A stretch of 64,000 nt of DNA from Lasiodiplodia sp. COLG20 (GCA_009801085.1 VNWV01000001.1:1736001-1800000), one strand, 5' to 3'; shown: positions 45,243 through 57,688, counted from the first letter of the stretch. Notes: generated by a model not told the origin, from the letters alone. Translations and numbers: made by a program.

Positions 45243-46113
45243 TATCAGTTATGGACATGGTGCTGAAGAGGGAAGGGGAATCGATTACTTACCCACTGGG
45301 CCTCTTACTTGCTGATGGATGATAGAGTGGCTTGATAGACTTATTATTTGATATCTATTCGTCAAGATTCGGAGCTCCATGGTGATGGGGGGCGGGGGCT
45401 GTGGAGTCAGCACGGTGTCAGAAGGGGCGGCTGAGCGCGGCGGTGTCAGAAAGGGCGCGCCAGCTGCTGCCTAGCAGTGATTTGAATAACGTCTAAACAT
45501 GATTTGAGTACGCGATTCATGAAAAAATGTCAGTCTTCAGACGGCGGGTGTAAACGACGCTCTATCGACTTGGCTTTCACAAAAAGCGGAAGTAGAACGC
45601 AATCCGCAATAAACCAGAAGCTAGTGGGAGAGTCATACTAGCTATTTTCGCAGAGCGTCGAGCACCTGCGAGCCCGAAGAGAAGGTTAACATGCAGCCGC
45701 GTGTGGCGCGTGTAGATGGCTGCGGCTGGATTAGGCAGGTCGCATGAATCATGAGGGTGGCTGAACCGCATGCAGCTGCAAGCAACGCGACCCCGCCTCG
45801 TCTTAGCGAAAGCGGGTACAACGCATCTGTGTATTCTGAAGCCTGACAGGAGACTGGGGAAACGAGGTAAGAGTTCAGACATCAGGGTCCATAATCAATG
45901 ACGCAATCCCGAGCGTAGTGCGCTCATCGGAGGCAACTGACTCGCGTCAGCTTGTGGTGATAAAAAGCTCCCGCGCGTCCACCGTGCTACGACCCCGCGC
46001 CACAGCACTCTCGTCCTGCCTATACCGGCCTCTGCGAACCTGTCAAACGGCGACGCCGTCTCATTTTTTCCGCCATCGTCCTCGCCCTCGCTACGCTAGG
46101 CGCTCACACAACA
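45243..46113. other. Intergenic, no gene seen
   Basis: Contains a 17-bp direct repeat (CGGTGTCAGAA-GGGCG) at 45413-45429 and 45441-45457. The end is the promoter and leader of MsrA. Confidence 0.5.
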
Positions 46114-46788
46114 ATGACAACCGTGAGCAGTCTTTTCACGCGCTTCATGCGCCCATTCTCTTCCGGCCCGTTGCGCGCGGTCGAGAACGGTGCCACCGGC
46201 CTCGCTAACGGCAGCTACCAGAAGGCAACAATCGCGGCAGGCTGCTTCTGGGGAGTTGAGCACACGTACCGCAGGTCCTTCGCGAACAAGGGCCTCATCG
46301 ACGCGCGTGTTGGATACATCGGTGGCGATTCGAAGAACCCCAGCTACAGGCAGGTTTGCGGAGGCGACACTGGCCGTAAGTAAGCGCTAGCAACTTTACC
46401 AGCGATTACTAACATGTAGACAGACGCGGAAGCTCTACAGGTCACCTTTGACCCGGAGCAGGTCTCGTACAGACAGCTCATCGAGTACTTCTACACCATC
46501 CACGACCCCACGCAGCTGAACCACCAAGGTCCCGACAGGGGGACTCAATACCGCACCGCCATCTTTTTCCATTCTCCCGAGCAGGAGGCTATTGCCAAGG
46601 ACGTCACCGAACGTGCCAACAAGGAGTGGTGGGACGGCAAGATCGTCACACAAATTGTGCCTGCAGGAGAGTGGTGGGACGCTGAGACGTATCACCAACT
46701 CTATCTTGACAAGAACCCCAGCGGTTACGAGTGCCCCACGCACTTCATCCGAAAGCTTCCGCCACTGAGCCAGCCGGAGAGCTCGTGA
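46114..46788 (+). CDS. MXR1: Peptide methionine-S-sulfoxide reductase MsrA
   Basis: Two exons, 46114-46375 and 46424-46788, with a 48-bp intron (GGCC|GTAAGT, ACAG|ACGC); 208 aa. It repairs oxidised methionine (the S epimer) in proteins. The active-site motif [12 protein letters not shown] has the catalytic Cys44; the family landmarks [58 protein letters not shown] and [19 protein letters not shown] are all present. A 20-residue basic, Ser-rich N-terminus without acidic residues ([17 protein letters not shown]) looks like a mitochondrial targeting peptide (inference). Convergent with the GFA-fold gene, 195 bp apart. Confidence 0.95.
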
Positions 46789-46983
46789 GCGAGCGACGAT
46801 GATGTAAATAGATTTCAACACCATGGTTGAAAATGTATATGACAGCACACGATTACATTGCGTTTGGAGGTCACGAATACTGCCAGCAGCTGAATGTTTG
46901 ATTGCAACTCAATTCATCATTTACATATCATCATCGTCGATCGTGACGTGCGCCAATTATCCTTCCCACAAAAACTCTCGGAT

Positions 46984-47455
46984 TTACTGGGGCGGCAGGG
47001 TCTCGAATGTCTGAGCAACCTCCTTCTCCCAAGCCAGCTTCGCCTTGCCGAAGATCTCAGCGGCGGGCTTGAAGCTCTTGCTCTCGTCCAACAGGCCGGT
47101 GCGGAGGATGATCTTGTCGTCGCCGAGAGCGGTCTGGTGGTGGTAAGGGTGGGTGGTGCAGTTGGGGCAGTAGTAGCAGTGCACCGGCTTGCCCGACTCG
47201 CCCGTGTAGGTGTAGGCCTTGAGGTTGTCGCCGCCAGCGGTGAACTTCAGAGCGCTCTTGGGGACGATCTGGTTGAGGGTGAAGGCGCTGCCGGACAGGT
47301 ACTTGCAGGTGTCGCAGTGGCTGTGGCTAGGTCAGTCGACAGTCGGGGCCGATTGCGGCATGCACTTACCAAAGGATGTGCGAGGCCTGGTCAGCCTCAA
47401 GGGTGACCTCCCACTTGGTCTGACCGCAAGCACAGTGGCCGTGGTAGGTAGTCAT
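46984..47455 (-). CDS. GFA/CENP-V-fold zinc protein (glutathione-dependent formaldehyde-activating enzyme-like)
   Basis: Two exons, 47455-47370 and 47320-46984, with a 49-bp intron (TTTG|GTAAGT, CACAG|CCAC); 140 aa. The fold is defined by zinc ligands: HCACGQ near the N-terminus, CHCDTCKYLSG after the intron, and HCYYCPNCTTHPYHH later. The layout MxYxGxCxCGxxxWEV is typical of fungal members. The founding bacterial enzyme condenses glutathione with formaldehyde, but most fungal members are uncharacterised and that reaction should not be assumed. It is followed by LKAYTYTGESGKPVHCYYCPNC and a C-terminal PAAEIFGKAKLAWEKEV, as usual. Confidence 0.9.
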
Positions 47456-48912
47456 TTTGGCGCAATTGGTAGTCGGGTGGAAGTCAATGGAAGAGAGGAA
47501 TTGAGGATGATGAGCTAGAATTTGGGCCTGGGACAGTCCTTAAATATGTAGCGGTAGCAGATGCAGGCGTTGCTTTGGCAGCAGCATTTCAAGCGTCAGG
47601 GCGGGAAATTGTCATAGCTTCTGGATCCATCGACCCGCAGCCAGGCGTCGATCTGGCGACCGGGATGGAGCAAAACATGGCCGGAGCCGACATGGCAGGC
47701 GGCGGGGAGCAGCGGCCACGCTTCGACGCTTCCAAATAGTAGGCCGACCCCGCGCCTTCTGGTCCGTGCGGAGTGTGCCCCTCTTTGCTAGCGCGACTCG
47801 AACAAGTTAAGCTGAGGTCATAGGAATGTCGCCCGACCCACGGCGGTGAAGTCGATTCCTCTTCACACTGGTAGATCTTTATCGCCAATTGCAAATCAAG
47901 TCTACTTCGGCTGTGCCGGACCCTGCACCAAAGGAACACAGCTACAGCTCACTCCGCCCAACTTCGCAGTTATACACTTCCAGACCCTTCGGCGCCGTGA
48001 TGGCCGTACCTACGTTTCTAGCCATTGCCCCTGCATCCGCCCCGTCTACTCAATCAAGCAAATGATCCACCAAGAAGCGAACGCCGCAATAATGGCTCCA
48101 CATCCGGCCCTCCAGCCCGCATACACGAAAGCTCGGCTATGCTGTTTGCGGTCTTGAGGAACGAGCCAATTCCAAACTATAAGCCTTTGGCTTTACTGCT
48201 CTACTACCACTCACTGCTGTCCTCGGGATAGAAGAAACCGCAAGCCTGTAGCCCGGCGTTGCCGGCCGGAGTACGTCGGAGATGCCCCCGAACGGCCGCT
48301 TATGTGGGTATTGTAGGGGTTCGAAATGTTCGCGTGACTAGAGAGGCCGCAAGACCTGTCCAGACCATATACTTCGAATAAGCATTTCTCGGCGAACGTC
48401 ACATCTGCACCCATCCCTTCCGCCCAAACACGTCTAGCGCTGCCGGCCACTCTCGCTTATCCGTTGGTACCTACTTCAAGAGGTAATGATAAGGATGGGT
48501 CGCTGGATAACAAACCCATGTCAATCTAAAGCACGCAAGTTAGCTGCTTTCCGGGGTGGTGCGAGATTCCAAATTGTCGCTCAACAGCAATTCGGCCCCC
48601 GATCCGCCTCCTTCCTCAGTCATAATGATATCCACTTCTCCAGTCGACCGGGAAACAGACGGAGAACGTCCACTCCCTCTTGCTTCCCCCAACACTTTTG
48701 TCACCGCCAAAATTACGTTCGAACAGACGTCATATATGCCGATGAGATGGTAGGTGCCCTGCTGGGGTTGCGTGAATTCACTCTCCAGACTGCTCGAGTA
48801 GGTCAGTTCAGCTCACGACATGGTTGACTATTGGCTTAATAGAACCGGGGGAAACAAGTCAAACTTCTTGGTTGTGATCTATTGTCGATGGTACATTCTT
48901 GGCACCGCGATT
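47456..48912. other. Intergenic, no gene seen
   Basis: Promoter of the GFA-fold gene and 3' flank of the amidase. Short open frames without motifs only. Confidence 0.5.
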
Positions 48913-50798
48913 CTACTCAACTTCTAACAAGTGGTACTTCTGTCCGTTCTTTTCCAGGGCATCTTCTATTCTTTCCATGACAGCGAGAACCTTCTCCTCT
49001 TGAAGTCTTTGGCCAACGACTTGCACGGCGACGGGCAGACCTTCCATCTTGACAGCGTCATAGTGAGTGTATGCACCCTTCGCGATGCCATTGAGCTTTT
49101 TGAAGTTAAAAGAAGCAGGTAGGGCATCAAGAACGCGGTCAACATGTGTGACGGGCATGATGCCGCAGGTGTAGTCAAGCTTTATCACGCGATAGTCAGC
49201 GAGAGAACCAATGCCTAGGATTGTTCTCAACTTACCAGATTGAACAAGAAAGTGTATCCGCAACTACTCACTGCCTCCTTCATTCCATCATGAGGGACAG
49301 CAGGCGTGGCATTTGGGACGGTCAGCAGGAAATCCATCTTTGCTTCTTGCTCCCACCAGTCATGCCACTTAGCCTTGTAAGCCTCTCGCTTCGACACCAG
49401 CTTCCAGTGCTCAAATGCGCTCTTCTCATGCCAGCCGTCAAGAAGATCCGCCCACATGGGGTCGCGCTTGATGTACTTAACCCACAAGTAGTGCAGGTAC
49501 TTGAGTGGGCGGGGCAGCTTTGCATAAAAGACCATTTGGGCAGCGCCGGGGTCGTTCCACTCGCCGGTGCGGAAGAAAGACAGGAAAGTGCGGCAGCCGT
49601 CGGAGTTGAGTAGGTGCGAGGCGATCTTCAGTGCCTCGTAAGGCGACGGCGGCGTAACGTCGAAGACTTCATGGCCTTCGGCGCTGAGTGCTGCAGCGGT
49701 CTGCTGCAAGGCGCGAGCGCAGGCGGGACTGGGATCGACAACGCCTTGCGAAGTGTCAGATATGGGGCGGCAGGAGTAGTCAAGGGTCACTTACCATCAG
49801 TCCTCATGACGCCAACTCGGTATTTCTTCTTCTCCAAGTACTCTTCGGTGACGTCTTGGCGCCACTCCATAGGGTGCACGGTGTGGTCGTAGTTCCAGGG
49901 CTTCATGCGGATGAAGCTGGCAGTGAAATAATGCAGGTCATTGAGGGTGCGAGCCATGGGGCTGAAGACGCTAGCAATGCCCTCCTGGCCCGGCATGCTG
50001 GTGTTCATGCCCATCTTCGGCCAACGACCAGCCGAACAGCGCAGCGAATAGCACCCTGCAAAGTGCGCTGGAGCTCTTACTGAGCCAGCAACATCGGAAC
50101 CAATGCCGATGCGGCTGCCGCCGAAGGCAAGCAGAGCAGACTCTCCGCCGGTCGAGCCGCCGGGCGAGTACTTGTCGTTATGGGGGTTCGTGGTACGGCC
50201 CCAGACGTCGTTGGTGGACTCGAAGGAAAGAAGGGTAACCGGGAGATTGGTCTTGACAAAGGGGATGGCTCCGGCATCCTTAAGGATGCGGACCATGGTG
50301 CCGTCCTTCTCATACGGCTTGCCAGTGTTGGAAGAGTAACCAACACTGACATCAAAGCCGCCGACGGCTATGGAGTCTTTTAGTGAGACGGGAATGCCGG
50401 CGAGCGGTCCTTGAAGGTTGATCTCGCCCTTCTCCACCCACTGCTCGGCCTCAGGGAACAGGATCTCGGTCAGGCAATTCGTTTTGTGCTGAGCAGCAAC
50501 AGCGACCTTGCCGTAGGCGCGCAAAACGTCAACAGGGCTGGTGACATGGCCCTGGACTTCCTGTACGAGATCCTGGATTGGTTTGCGCAGGAGAGTACGT
50601 TCCGAGGGCAGCAGCGGAGACTGGTACTCTGGCGGCAGATTCGCAATCTTCGAGGCGCGCTCGGTCTGCTTGCGGCGGCTGCGTGTTGTGAGCACAAGCC
50701 GGGGTCTGCGGAAATGCGGGGAAAGCTCCGGGGGAGCTCGAGAGCTGCTCTACGTACCAATCGCGCCTGTGCTGGAAGTAATCGAGGGGATACACCAT
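48913..50798 (-). CDS. Amidase-signature family enzyme (acetamidase type)
   Basis: Four exons, 50798-50758, 50678-49795, 49744-49236 and 49179-48913; 566 aa. Junctions keep frame (ATTG|GTACGT, ATG|GTAAGT, CTG|GTAAGT; branch GCTGAC before the last acceptor). Amidase-signature enzymes hydrolyse carboxamides to the acid and ammonia with a Ser-cisSer-Lys triad: Lys114 (PVSLKDS), Ser189 (PGGSTGGES) and Ser213 (SDVAGSVRAP). The long C-terminal half with VSKREAYKAKWHDWWEQ and PVAVQVVGQRLQEEK is typical of fungal acetamidase-like proteins, of which many genomes carry several with unknown substrates. No signal peptide, so probably cytosolic. Two GATA sites lie about 100 bp upstream of the ATG. It is near a Dal5-type transporter, which may supply its substrate. 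Confidence 0.92.
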
Positions 50799-51713
50799 CT
50801 TTTCACGCACAGTTTAACGGAACACGTCGAGAAGCACGCAAAAAACGAAGAAGGGGCGTGAAGAGTGGAGGGACAAGCGGGGAGAGTTGGCGGCATAGCT
50901 ATCAGCAGCTTATCGTCGGCTTTGTCGGCTGGACTCTCCCTTTGCGGACTAGGCAGTCGCGTGTTCATCCTCGCGCGTTCCTGAGGCACGCAACAGGCAG
51001 CTGACCCATCTCGGTCTCTCTGCCGACGGAAGCCTCAACTCGGGCCGCCGGCATGGCGCTCGGGGGCGGCGCAGCACTCGGCCAGCGGCTACCTTGCAGC
51101 GTCCAGACCGGCCGCTGTGGGACGTGATGCGCGACCCCATGTCTGTCTGGTCCGATCCCCCGCGCGATTTCCATCAGCGCGCCAGCGGAAGCTGCGGTGA
51201 TACATCCGCCAGGGCGCCTCGGCGGGTGCAGAATCATGTTTCTGAAGAAGGTGGCTGAGCAGCGGCAGATGCGACAGAGCCGCACGCGCTCGAGTGGCTG
51301 TCGTTGATTGTCGCTGGCGCCGGGTGGCCAGAGCTCCTTGCAGAATAGCCGCCCGCCCGGGCAGCCCTGCAATTCGCCAGCCAGCTATACTGTCTACCTC
51401 TGCAAGAATAGAACCGGCCCGTGCGTGTTGAGCTCTGGATGCAACCTTCGTAGCCTGCACCTATGTGTATAAAAGATGTTGGCACTTCGCTGCTGCTAAC
51501 TTCAGTCCAGCAACCAACAATCATCACTTTCCTACTTTTCCTCTCTACTTCACTGTTTCCTTAAGTCGGTCCTTTTGCTTGCACTCGGCACAAGCATACC
51601 ACATTCTCTCCATCAATAATTGCTTTGAAAGCAGTCCGCTCTTGTCCAGGAATCGATTTCCTGTAGTTTTTTTTCTTCTTAATCTCCGCTCCAAGCCCAA
51701 CACTTCAGCCAAA
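50799..51713. other. Divergent intergenic region, amidase and MARVEL protein
   Basis: Promoters and leaders of both genes. The pyrimidine-rich stretch from about 51500 to 51700 is the likely leader of the MARVEL gene. Confidence 0.5.
50899..50915 (-). promoter_or_regulatory. Pair of GATA-factor sites upstream of the amidase
   Basis: On the minus strand TGATAG (50904-50899) and CGATAAG (50915-50909) fit the HGATAR consensus bound by AreA-type nitrogen regulators, 101-117 bp upstream of the amidase ATG. The sites are seen; their use is inferred. Confidence 0.4.
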
Positions 51714-52424
51714 ATGCCTGTTCCCGCCTACGGTGCCGCTCCTCTCAGCAAGACCTTTGCTCTGGTCCGCGTCCTGGAGGTCATCAGCATGATCATCATA
51801 GTTGGCATTGCTGCCAACTTTGTCAATGACATTGTGTCAAGCGGCATCGAGCCGCCAAAGGAGGTTGTTGGCACTCTCAGTGTTGTAAGTCCACTTCCTG
51901 TGCAGCTCCACCACTTCGCCATACTGACTGCGCCAGACCTGCATCGCCACTCTTTACTGTCTTGTCAGCATTGCTTTCTTCTGGTCCGAAGCCAACCTTG
52001 GTCTCCTGGTCATGACTGCCACCGACTTCCTTTTGCTCATTGCATTCATCGTCGTCGCCGTCTGCCTGGGCAAGCCCATCTCATTCCTCAACTGCTATGC
52101 CGTTCAAAGCACCTCCGAGTCTATTACGGCTTCAAACGCCTACACCTACTACCAGTCGGTGAAGGCGAACCTGAACATCAGTGGCGCCGGCTTGAACTTG
52201 GCTGCCTTCGCGGGCGCCACCAAGGCCAACTGCTTTGAGACCAAGGCCCTCTGGGGCCTGAGCATCGCGCTTTGGTGAGTCTCAGTCATTTTCCCATCTC
52301 ACACCAGAGCAGTGGCTGACAATTTGCTTGTAGCATCCTTTTCACTACCTCCTCCGTTTTGCTCCCCACGCTTTTCATGAAGAACAAGAAGGCCAACGCT
52401 GCTCCTCCCAAGGCTGAGCCGTAA
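51714..52424 (+). CDS. MARVEL-type four-helix membrane protein
   Basis: Three exons, 51714-51884, 51937-52274 and 52334-52424; 199 aa. Introns are 52 and 59 bp (GTT|GTAAGT, TTTG|GTGAGT). Four hydrophobic segments fit the MARVEL fold: VLEVISMIIIVGIAANFV, TCIATLYCLVSIAFFW, FLLLIAFIVVAVCLG and ALWGLSIALCILFTTSSVLL. A polar loop with CYAVQ and NCFETKALW between helices 3 and 4 holds paired Cys residues, as usual in this fungal group. The C-terminus is short and basic (MKNKKANAAPPK). Proteins of this type sit in the plasma membrane or vesicles and are linked to membrane microdomains; specific role unknown. Convergent with the transporter gene. Confidence 0.88.
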
Positions 52425-52797
52425 ACGACTTATGACTAATGTCACACTCGAACTACTCATATCGACCACTTTGTCGCGGCGTGGCCACGCGCCCCTGAAA
52501 CACTTGTCTCATTCAACAAGATTGTCTCAGCTCTGCATTTTCAGGAGTCGAGCGCATGCTTTCTCCATCCCTTTGTTTCTTTTTTTCTTTTCCGTCTGAT
52601 TGTCTCTCTTTCTCATTTTGCGTTCCGCCAACTTGATCTTTTGAGCACGCATTGATGGATATTGAAGGTTCTAATGTAATGATTACTATCAAAAAATGGA
52701 AACAAGGAGTTTTTGGTCGTTGTACATTCACCTCATCTAAAACTTATTCATGCCTTGATACACGAAGGTACTGACGACAAAATTACTCAGCTCGAGC
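52425..52797. other. Convergent intergenic gap
   Basis: 3' flanks of the MARVEL-type gene and the Dal5-like gene; T-rich near 52560-52620. Nothing recognised. Confidence 0.5.
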
Positions 52798-54404
52798 TCA
52801 AGCACCTACTTCCTTCTTCCCATTCCTCCTCTTATCCCGCGCAGACAACAAAGCGATGACGGGCACCAGCAAAAACTGGGCCACCGCCGTCACCAGCACA
52901 GACACGAACCCCTTGGCGAAGTGGGGGGCCTCGACAGCAGGGAACTGCAGCAGCTGGCTCCAGGCGGCGATGGCCTGCCCGATGGCATTCATGCTCGCCG
53001 TCACGATGGCGCGCTCCTCGGCGTCGTCGGCCATGGTGACGGTGGCCCAGCCCATGGTCAGCGGGCTGACGGCGCCCTCGAAGCCGCATATGACGAAGGC
53101 CGCTACTCGGCCGGTTTCGCCCACGTCCCACGCTACCAGCAGCGCGATGCCGATGATGACAGGGACCGTCACGGCTAGAGTCGGGATCCAGAAGCGGCCG
53201 CCCAGCCGATCCGCCGCCGCGCCGGCGCCGAACGCCGCAACGACGGAGAGAGCTGTCGCGATGGTGGGGAGCGTGTTGACGCGGGAGACGGAGTAAATCG
53301 AGGGGGATTTGGCTTTGAGGTAGAGACTGAAAGGTGTGGAGTAAGGCTGGAAGTTTTGGTCCATGAGCGTCCACTGCAACACAAAAAGATACCAGTGCCA
53401 TCGACCAAAGACGCGCGCAAAGATGTCACGCGAAACACGCAGCTGCGAGGGTGCAGTCAGGCCAACGAGGCGTCGTTGAGAAAAGGCATGTTCCCGCTGT
53501 GTAAGGAAGCGAGGTTTTGCGCGTGAGGGGACATCAGGGAAGATGAAGAAGCCGCTAAGGACGGGGAGAAGAGTCGTCAGTGTCATTGGACATGGACGGA
53601 GCTTAGGAGAGGCAAGTACTTACAGCAGGGAGATTGGAAGGGTGATGATGGCATCGACTATGAAGAGCCAGCGCCAGCCGGACAGGCCATGGGCGCCGTT
53701 GAGGTTTGTGTACGCTGCTGCTTGCAGATATCCAGCGAACATGGTACCCAGGGGGCTGGCAATGAAGAACAGAGCTACTCGTCGGCCAATTTCCTGGGGC
53801 TTGTACCATGATCCGATAACGTAGATGACGCCGGTGAAGCTGCAACTCTCGAACAGGCCGACGAGAAAGCGCATGGCGTATACCGTGTCGACGTTTTGGG
53901 CCCAGGCCAAGCCGAATGTTGCGAGGCCCCATCCGATCTCGAGGGTAGGCAGGATAAGATTGATTGGACGGCGAGTAAGGTAGTAACAAGCGGGGATCAT
54001 GGAAGTGCAGTAAGAAGCCCAGAAAACAATGGTGATGTAGTTGAGTTGGTTTCCGTGAAGGTGGAGGTCCTCTTTCATTCCGCTGCGAGTGGCATCATCA
54101 GCACGTTGGACCTGGGAGCTGTAAATGAAACTCACGAGACGTAGGCATTGGTGATGGATTGCTGGTCCAGGTACTTTGTGAAGAAGGACAAGCAGCCGAA
54201 AACAAGAATCATCAAGTCGAGCTTCAGCACAAGCTTTTTCTCCAGGCTCGGCGTGTCCTTGGAATACCAATGAATCCAAGTCATAAAACGAATCCATGTT
54301 CCTTCTCTTTCATCATCGGCGAATTGCTCACTCTCTGAGCCAGAAGCTAGGGCTGAATCTTCCACCACGGCGTGGGGCGCATGCTTCTCCGCATCAACCG
54401 TCAT
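52798..54404 (-). CDS. MFS transporter, anion:cation symporter family (Dal5/allantoate permease type)
   Basis: Three exons, 54404-54136, 54082-53624 and 53554-52798; 494 aa. Introns have GTGAGT/CGCAG and GTAAGT/CTTAG ends, and the second has an ACTGAC branch point. The cytosolic N-terminus ends in [46 protein letters not shown], the hallmark of the Dal5/Tna1/Fen2 group, which import allantoate, dipeptides, nicotinate or pantothenate. Further landmarks are NQLNYITIVFWASY, MRFLVGLFESCSFTGVIYVIGSWYKPQEIGRRVALFFIASPLGTMFAGYLQ and GWRWLFIVDAIITLPISL. Twelve membrane segments are plausible. The substrate cannot be told, but closeness to an amidase and GATA sites favours a nitrogen compound (inference). 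Confidence 0.92.
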
Positions 54405-55471
54405 TTTTGGCGTGACCAGACTTCAAGGCACCGCACCCATTGCAGGTCTTATAGATTCCTCACTCTTCGGCACATTGGCTGCATTGCCGCAAATTCATCG
54501 TCGAGGGTAGGTGGGATCTCGAATCGCATCATCGTGACCCCACTTGGGCTCATCGACAGCGACCACACAAGATGAGCACATCAGCAGGCTCTTGAAAGGC
54601 GACTTCCCTTACACTGCAGCACAGTCCCCTGCCAGTCGCTGCGCGCTGCAACGGCAGTCTCTGGTTGGTCCGGGTATAGAGTTCGGCCATGGTTGTGTTC
54701 GGAACGCACTTGGCGCAAGAACGCGTCTAATGCAAAGGCGTGGCAGCTGGGCGATAACGGGTGTTGAGAAGACGAGCCAGACTCGCCAACAGTGGTTGAG
54801 GCGCCTTGTTGACCATGCCCGGGCTATCGATAAACACGTGAATGTGAGTGTATCGTCCGCGTCATGCGTCATCGCCTGACGCCGGTCTCGACCCGCGGGC
54901 TTCGGCGACGGCGTCGAGAGCGGCAGACGACGCGGCCGGCGCCTCTTACCACTCGACGGTGGTGTCCGCCGACGGTGCAGGTACGAAAATTTTGAGCGTG
55001 CGATCTATGCAGGGCTCCGCTTTAAAAATTCTCCACCTTGCCGTCCGCGGTCCAAGCTCCTTGCCGCAACGGGCATGGGCGTCGGGCTTGGCTGCAAATC
55101 AGGCGGCTGCAGAGCAGCACCCCAGCCTTCAGCCGCGCCCCTCCATCGGATGCGTCCTGCGTGAAGAGGCGCATGGCCAGCATCAATTTTTCACCCGTCT
55201 GGCCTGCAATCCGCCGCCTATATGTCTCGCCCCTCCCGGCCTCGCTGCGCCGCCGCTCGCCCGCCGCCCTTCAGCCACGATCGCTGTCGTCATTTGCCAA
55301 TCGCCCTCCGGATCACCAATTACCCCAGCTTTGTGCGCCGGCTCCACTTCGTCACCAGACCTCTAGCTCCCGCCCGAAGCCGTTCCGTCTGACGTCGTGC
55401 ATCTCCCTCGTCGCTACCTTCTTCCCCGCCCCAGACTGAGCGACACGTTCACCACCGCCAACTCGCCCGCC
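54405..55471. other. Divergent intergenic region, Dal5-like and FMP42-like genes
   Basis: Promoters and leaders of both transporters. The FMP42-like leader is GC-rich. No gene seen. Confidence 0.5.
54752..54833. promoter_or_regulatory. GATA-factor sites upstream of the Dal5-like gene
   Basis: CGATAA at 54752-54757, and CTATCGATAA at 54824-54833, which contains one site on each strand. They lie about 350-430 bp upstream of the Dal5-like ATG and fit HGATAR. Functional use is inferred. Confidence 0.35.
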
Positions 55472-57451
55472 ATGGCTATGATACAGCGCGTCTCGTCCAT
55501 GGACGCCATAAACACCTGGAGAAGCCGGTCCGTGTCGCCTGCTGGCAGTGAGCGCCGCAAACTCAGCTTCAATCCAGTCCAAGCAGGCGCATGGGGCCCC
55601 GCTGCCCAGGAGGAGCTGGTCCCCGCCTTTGAGGTGTCCAAGACCCGCCGCATGTGTAGGTCCGCTCGCCCAAACTCTTGCCGCAACGCTACTAACAGTT
55701 TCCGCAGTGCAGGTTTTCGCCGCCGTCGTCTACTGCTTGCTAGCTGCTGGCATCGTCTTCGGGTATGCCGCAATCAAGCCTGTCCTGATCGCTCAGGGTG
55801 TATACAGAGATCGCTGTACCGATGGTGAGCTGGACAAGGGCGTAAGAGTGTGCTATGAACAGGAGCTGAGGTACGCCGGCCCTCTCGCACACGTACCACC
55901 CGCCAATGTCGTGCAATGCTAACCTCCAACAGGCTTAACTTCATGTTCACCGTGGCCGCCGTCTCCACCAACGTCTGCGCTCTACCCGTCGGCACCATCC
56001 TCGACCGCTTCGGTCCCCGCGCCAGCGGCCTGATTGGAGTCTTATTCCTAACCATCGGTGCCCTTTTCTTCGCCTTTGCTGCTGATCTTTCCTTCGATGG
56101 GTACATCCCCGGCTATCTCTTCATGGCTTTGGGCGGCCCCTTCGTCTTCATCTCTTCCTTTCAGCTGAGCAACACCTTTCCCCGCTACTCGGGCCTCATT
56201 TTGGCCCTGCTCACCGGCGCATTCGATACTTCGTCGGCCCTTTTCCTCTTCTACAGGCTGCTGTACCAGGCCACTGGCGGCGACCTCACCCCCAAGAAGT
56301 TTTTCCTCATTTACCTGGTCGTGCCTGTATATATCCTTATTGTACAGATCACCCTCATGCCCAGCAAATCTTATGAGACCGTGGGAGAACTTGCTAGCCG
56401 CGCCGATGACGCTGCCGCTGACTACCACGACTCGGACGACGACATCCTGGAGGAATCAATCGTGCAACAGCTACGCAACGATCGCCGTGCTCGGAGAGAG
56501 AGCCTTGCTAGCGAGATCACCGCTCTGTTGGATGGAAAGGACACCTCAACACGGGCTGAAGAGGAAGAGAAGAAGAAGGAAAACAGTGGTGTTTGGGGAG
56601 CCCTCCATGGAAAGACAGCTGCCCAGCAGATCCTGACTCCCTGGTTTATTCTTATCACCCTCTTCACCGTCGTCCAGATGACCCGAATCAACTACTTCGT
56701 CGCAACCATTCGATCGCAGTACGAGTATCTCTTGGGAGACTATCACAAGGCGGTCAAGGTCAATTCCTTTTTTGATGTCGCATTACCCCTTGGTGGCGTC
56801 ATCAGCGTGCCCTTCATTGGACTCGTGCTTGATAACACCAGCACCCCGTTCGTACTGGCGCTGCTGGTCGTCTTTGCCACAACCATTGGTGTTCTCGGTG
56901 TAATTCCTGAGTTATGGGCAGCATATGCCAATATTTGTCTCTTCGTGGTGTATCGTCCATTCTATTACACTGCAGTGTCGTAAGTGTCTTCCCTTCCCAG
57001 CCACAACTCATACTTGCCTTCAGCAGCTTTGCCCCCCAAAAACTAACTTGATCTTCACAGAGATTATGCCGCCAAAGTCTTTGGTTTCGCCACTTTCGGA
57101 AAAGTGTATGGCTTGATCATTTGCCTGGCCGGCCTCCTTAACTTTCTCCAGTCCGGCCTTGATGCCCTCACCCACCGCGTCTTCCACAATAACCCTATTC
57201 CCGTGAACATCATTCTAATGAGTGTCGCATTCGTAATCGGTCTATCTCTCGTGGCATTTGTCACCTGGAAGAGCAAGATTATACACCGCGAGCGTGTCGA
57301 AGAGGATGCCGAAGACGCACGCGAGGTCCTCATGCCTGGAGCTGAAATGGGGTTTGAGAACATCGATCATGCAAACGATATCCAGAATGGAGATGGAGAA
57401 AGTCCTCGCCAAGGGAGAACCGGCTATGGAACCTTGGGCAGAGGCATATGA
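55472..57451 (+). CDS. MFS-like transporter, FMP42/SLC43 group
   Basis: Four exons, 55472-55655, 55708-55870, 55933-56979 and 57061-57451; 594 aa. Junctions keep the frame (CATGT|GTAGGT, TGAG|GTACGC, GTC|GTAAGT); the first donor is the least certain. It resembles yeast Fmp42 and the SLC43 (LAT3/4) amino-acid transporters: QVFAAVVYCLLAAGIVFGYAAIKPVL, LNFMFTVAAVSTNVCALPVGTILDRFGPRASG, ALGGPFVFISSFQLSNTFP, a long charged central loop (about residues 265-345, DDAAADYHDSDDDILEE, EEEEKKKENS) and six more helices. Family members sit in plasma, vacuolar or mitochondrial membranes; localisation here is not resolved. The C-terminal tail is acidic. The start is the ATG with MAMIQRVSSMDAINTW; the upstream frame is leader. 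Confidence 0.9.
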
Positions 57452-57688
57452 GGACTTGGAGGGAAGTGAAGCGAGCCGAGGTATAGTTTGTACATGGTAG
57501 GAAAGCGGAGAGGATTCATTATTAGTACATAAAGAGATTGAGTAAGAATTTGGTAGTCAGTAGCATTGTTCGGCCATTCGTATTATATCCTTTGCTTTCC
57601 TGCGATTCACTGTGTAGATATCTTCCACCAGACATGCATGATAAGGGGGTTCGTGATTGCTATTTCCTCTCCTACAGAACTCAGGCCC

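Noticed and set aside
45413..45457. 17-bp direct repeat as a target-site duplication or attachment site
   Set aside because: The copies are only 28 bp apart with no element between them; simple local duplication is enough.
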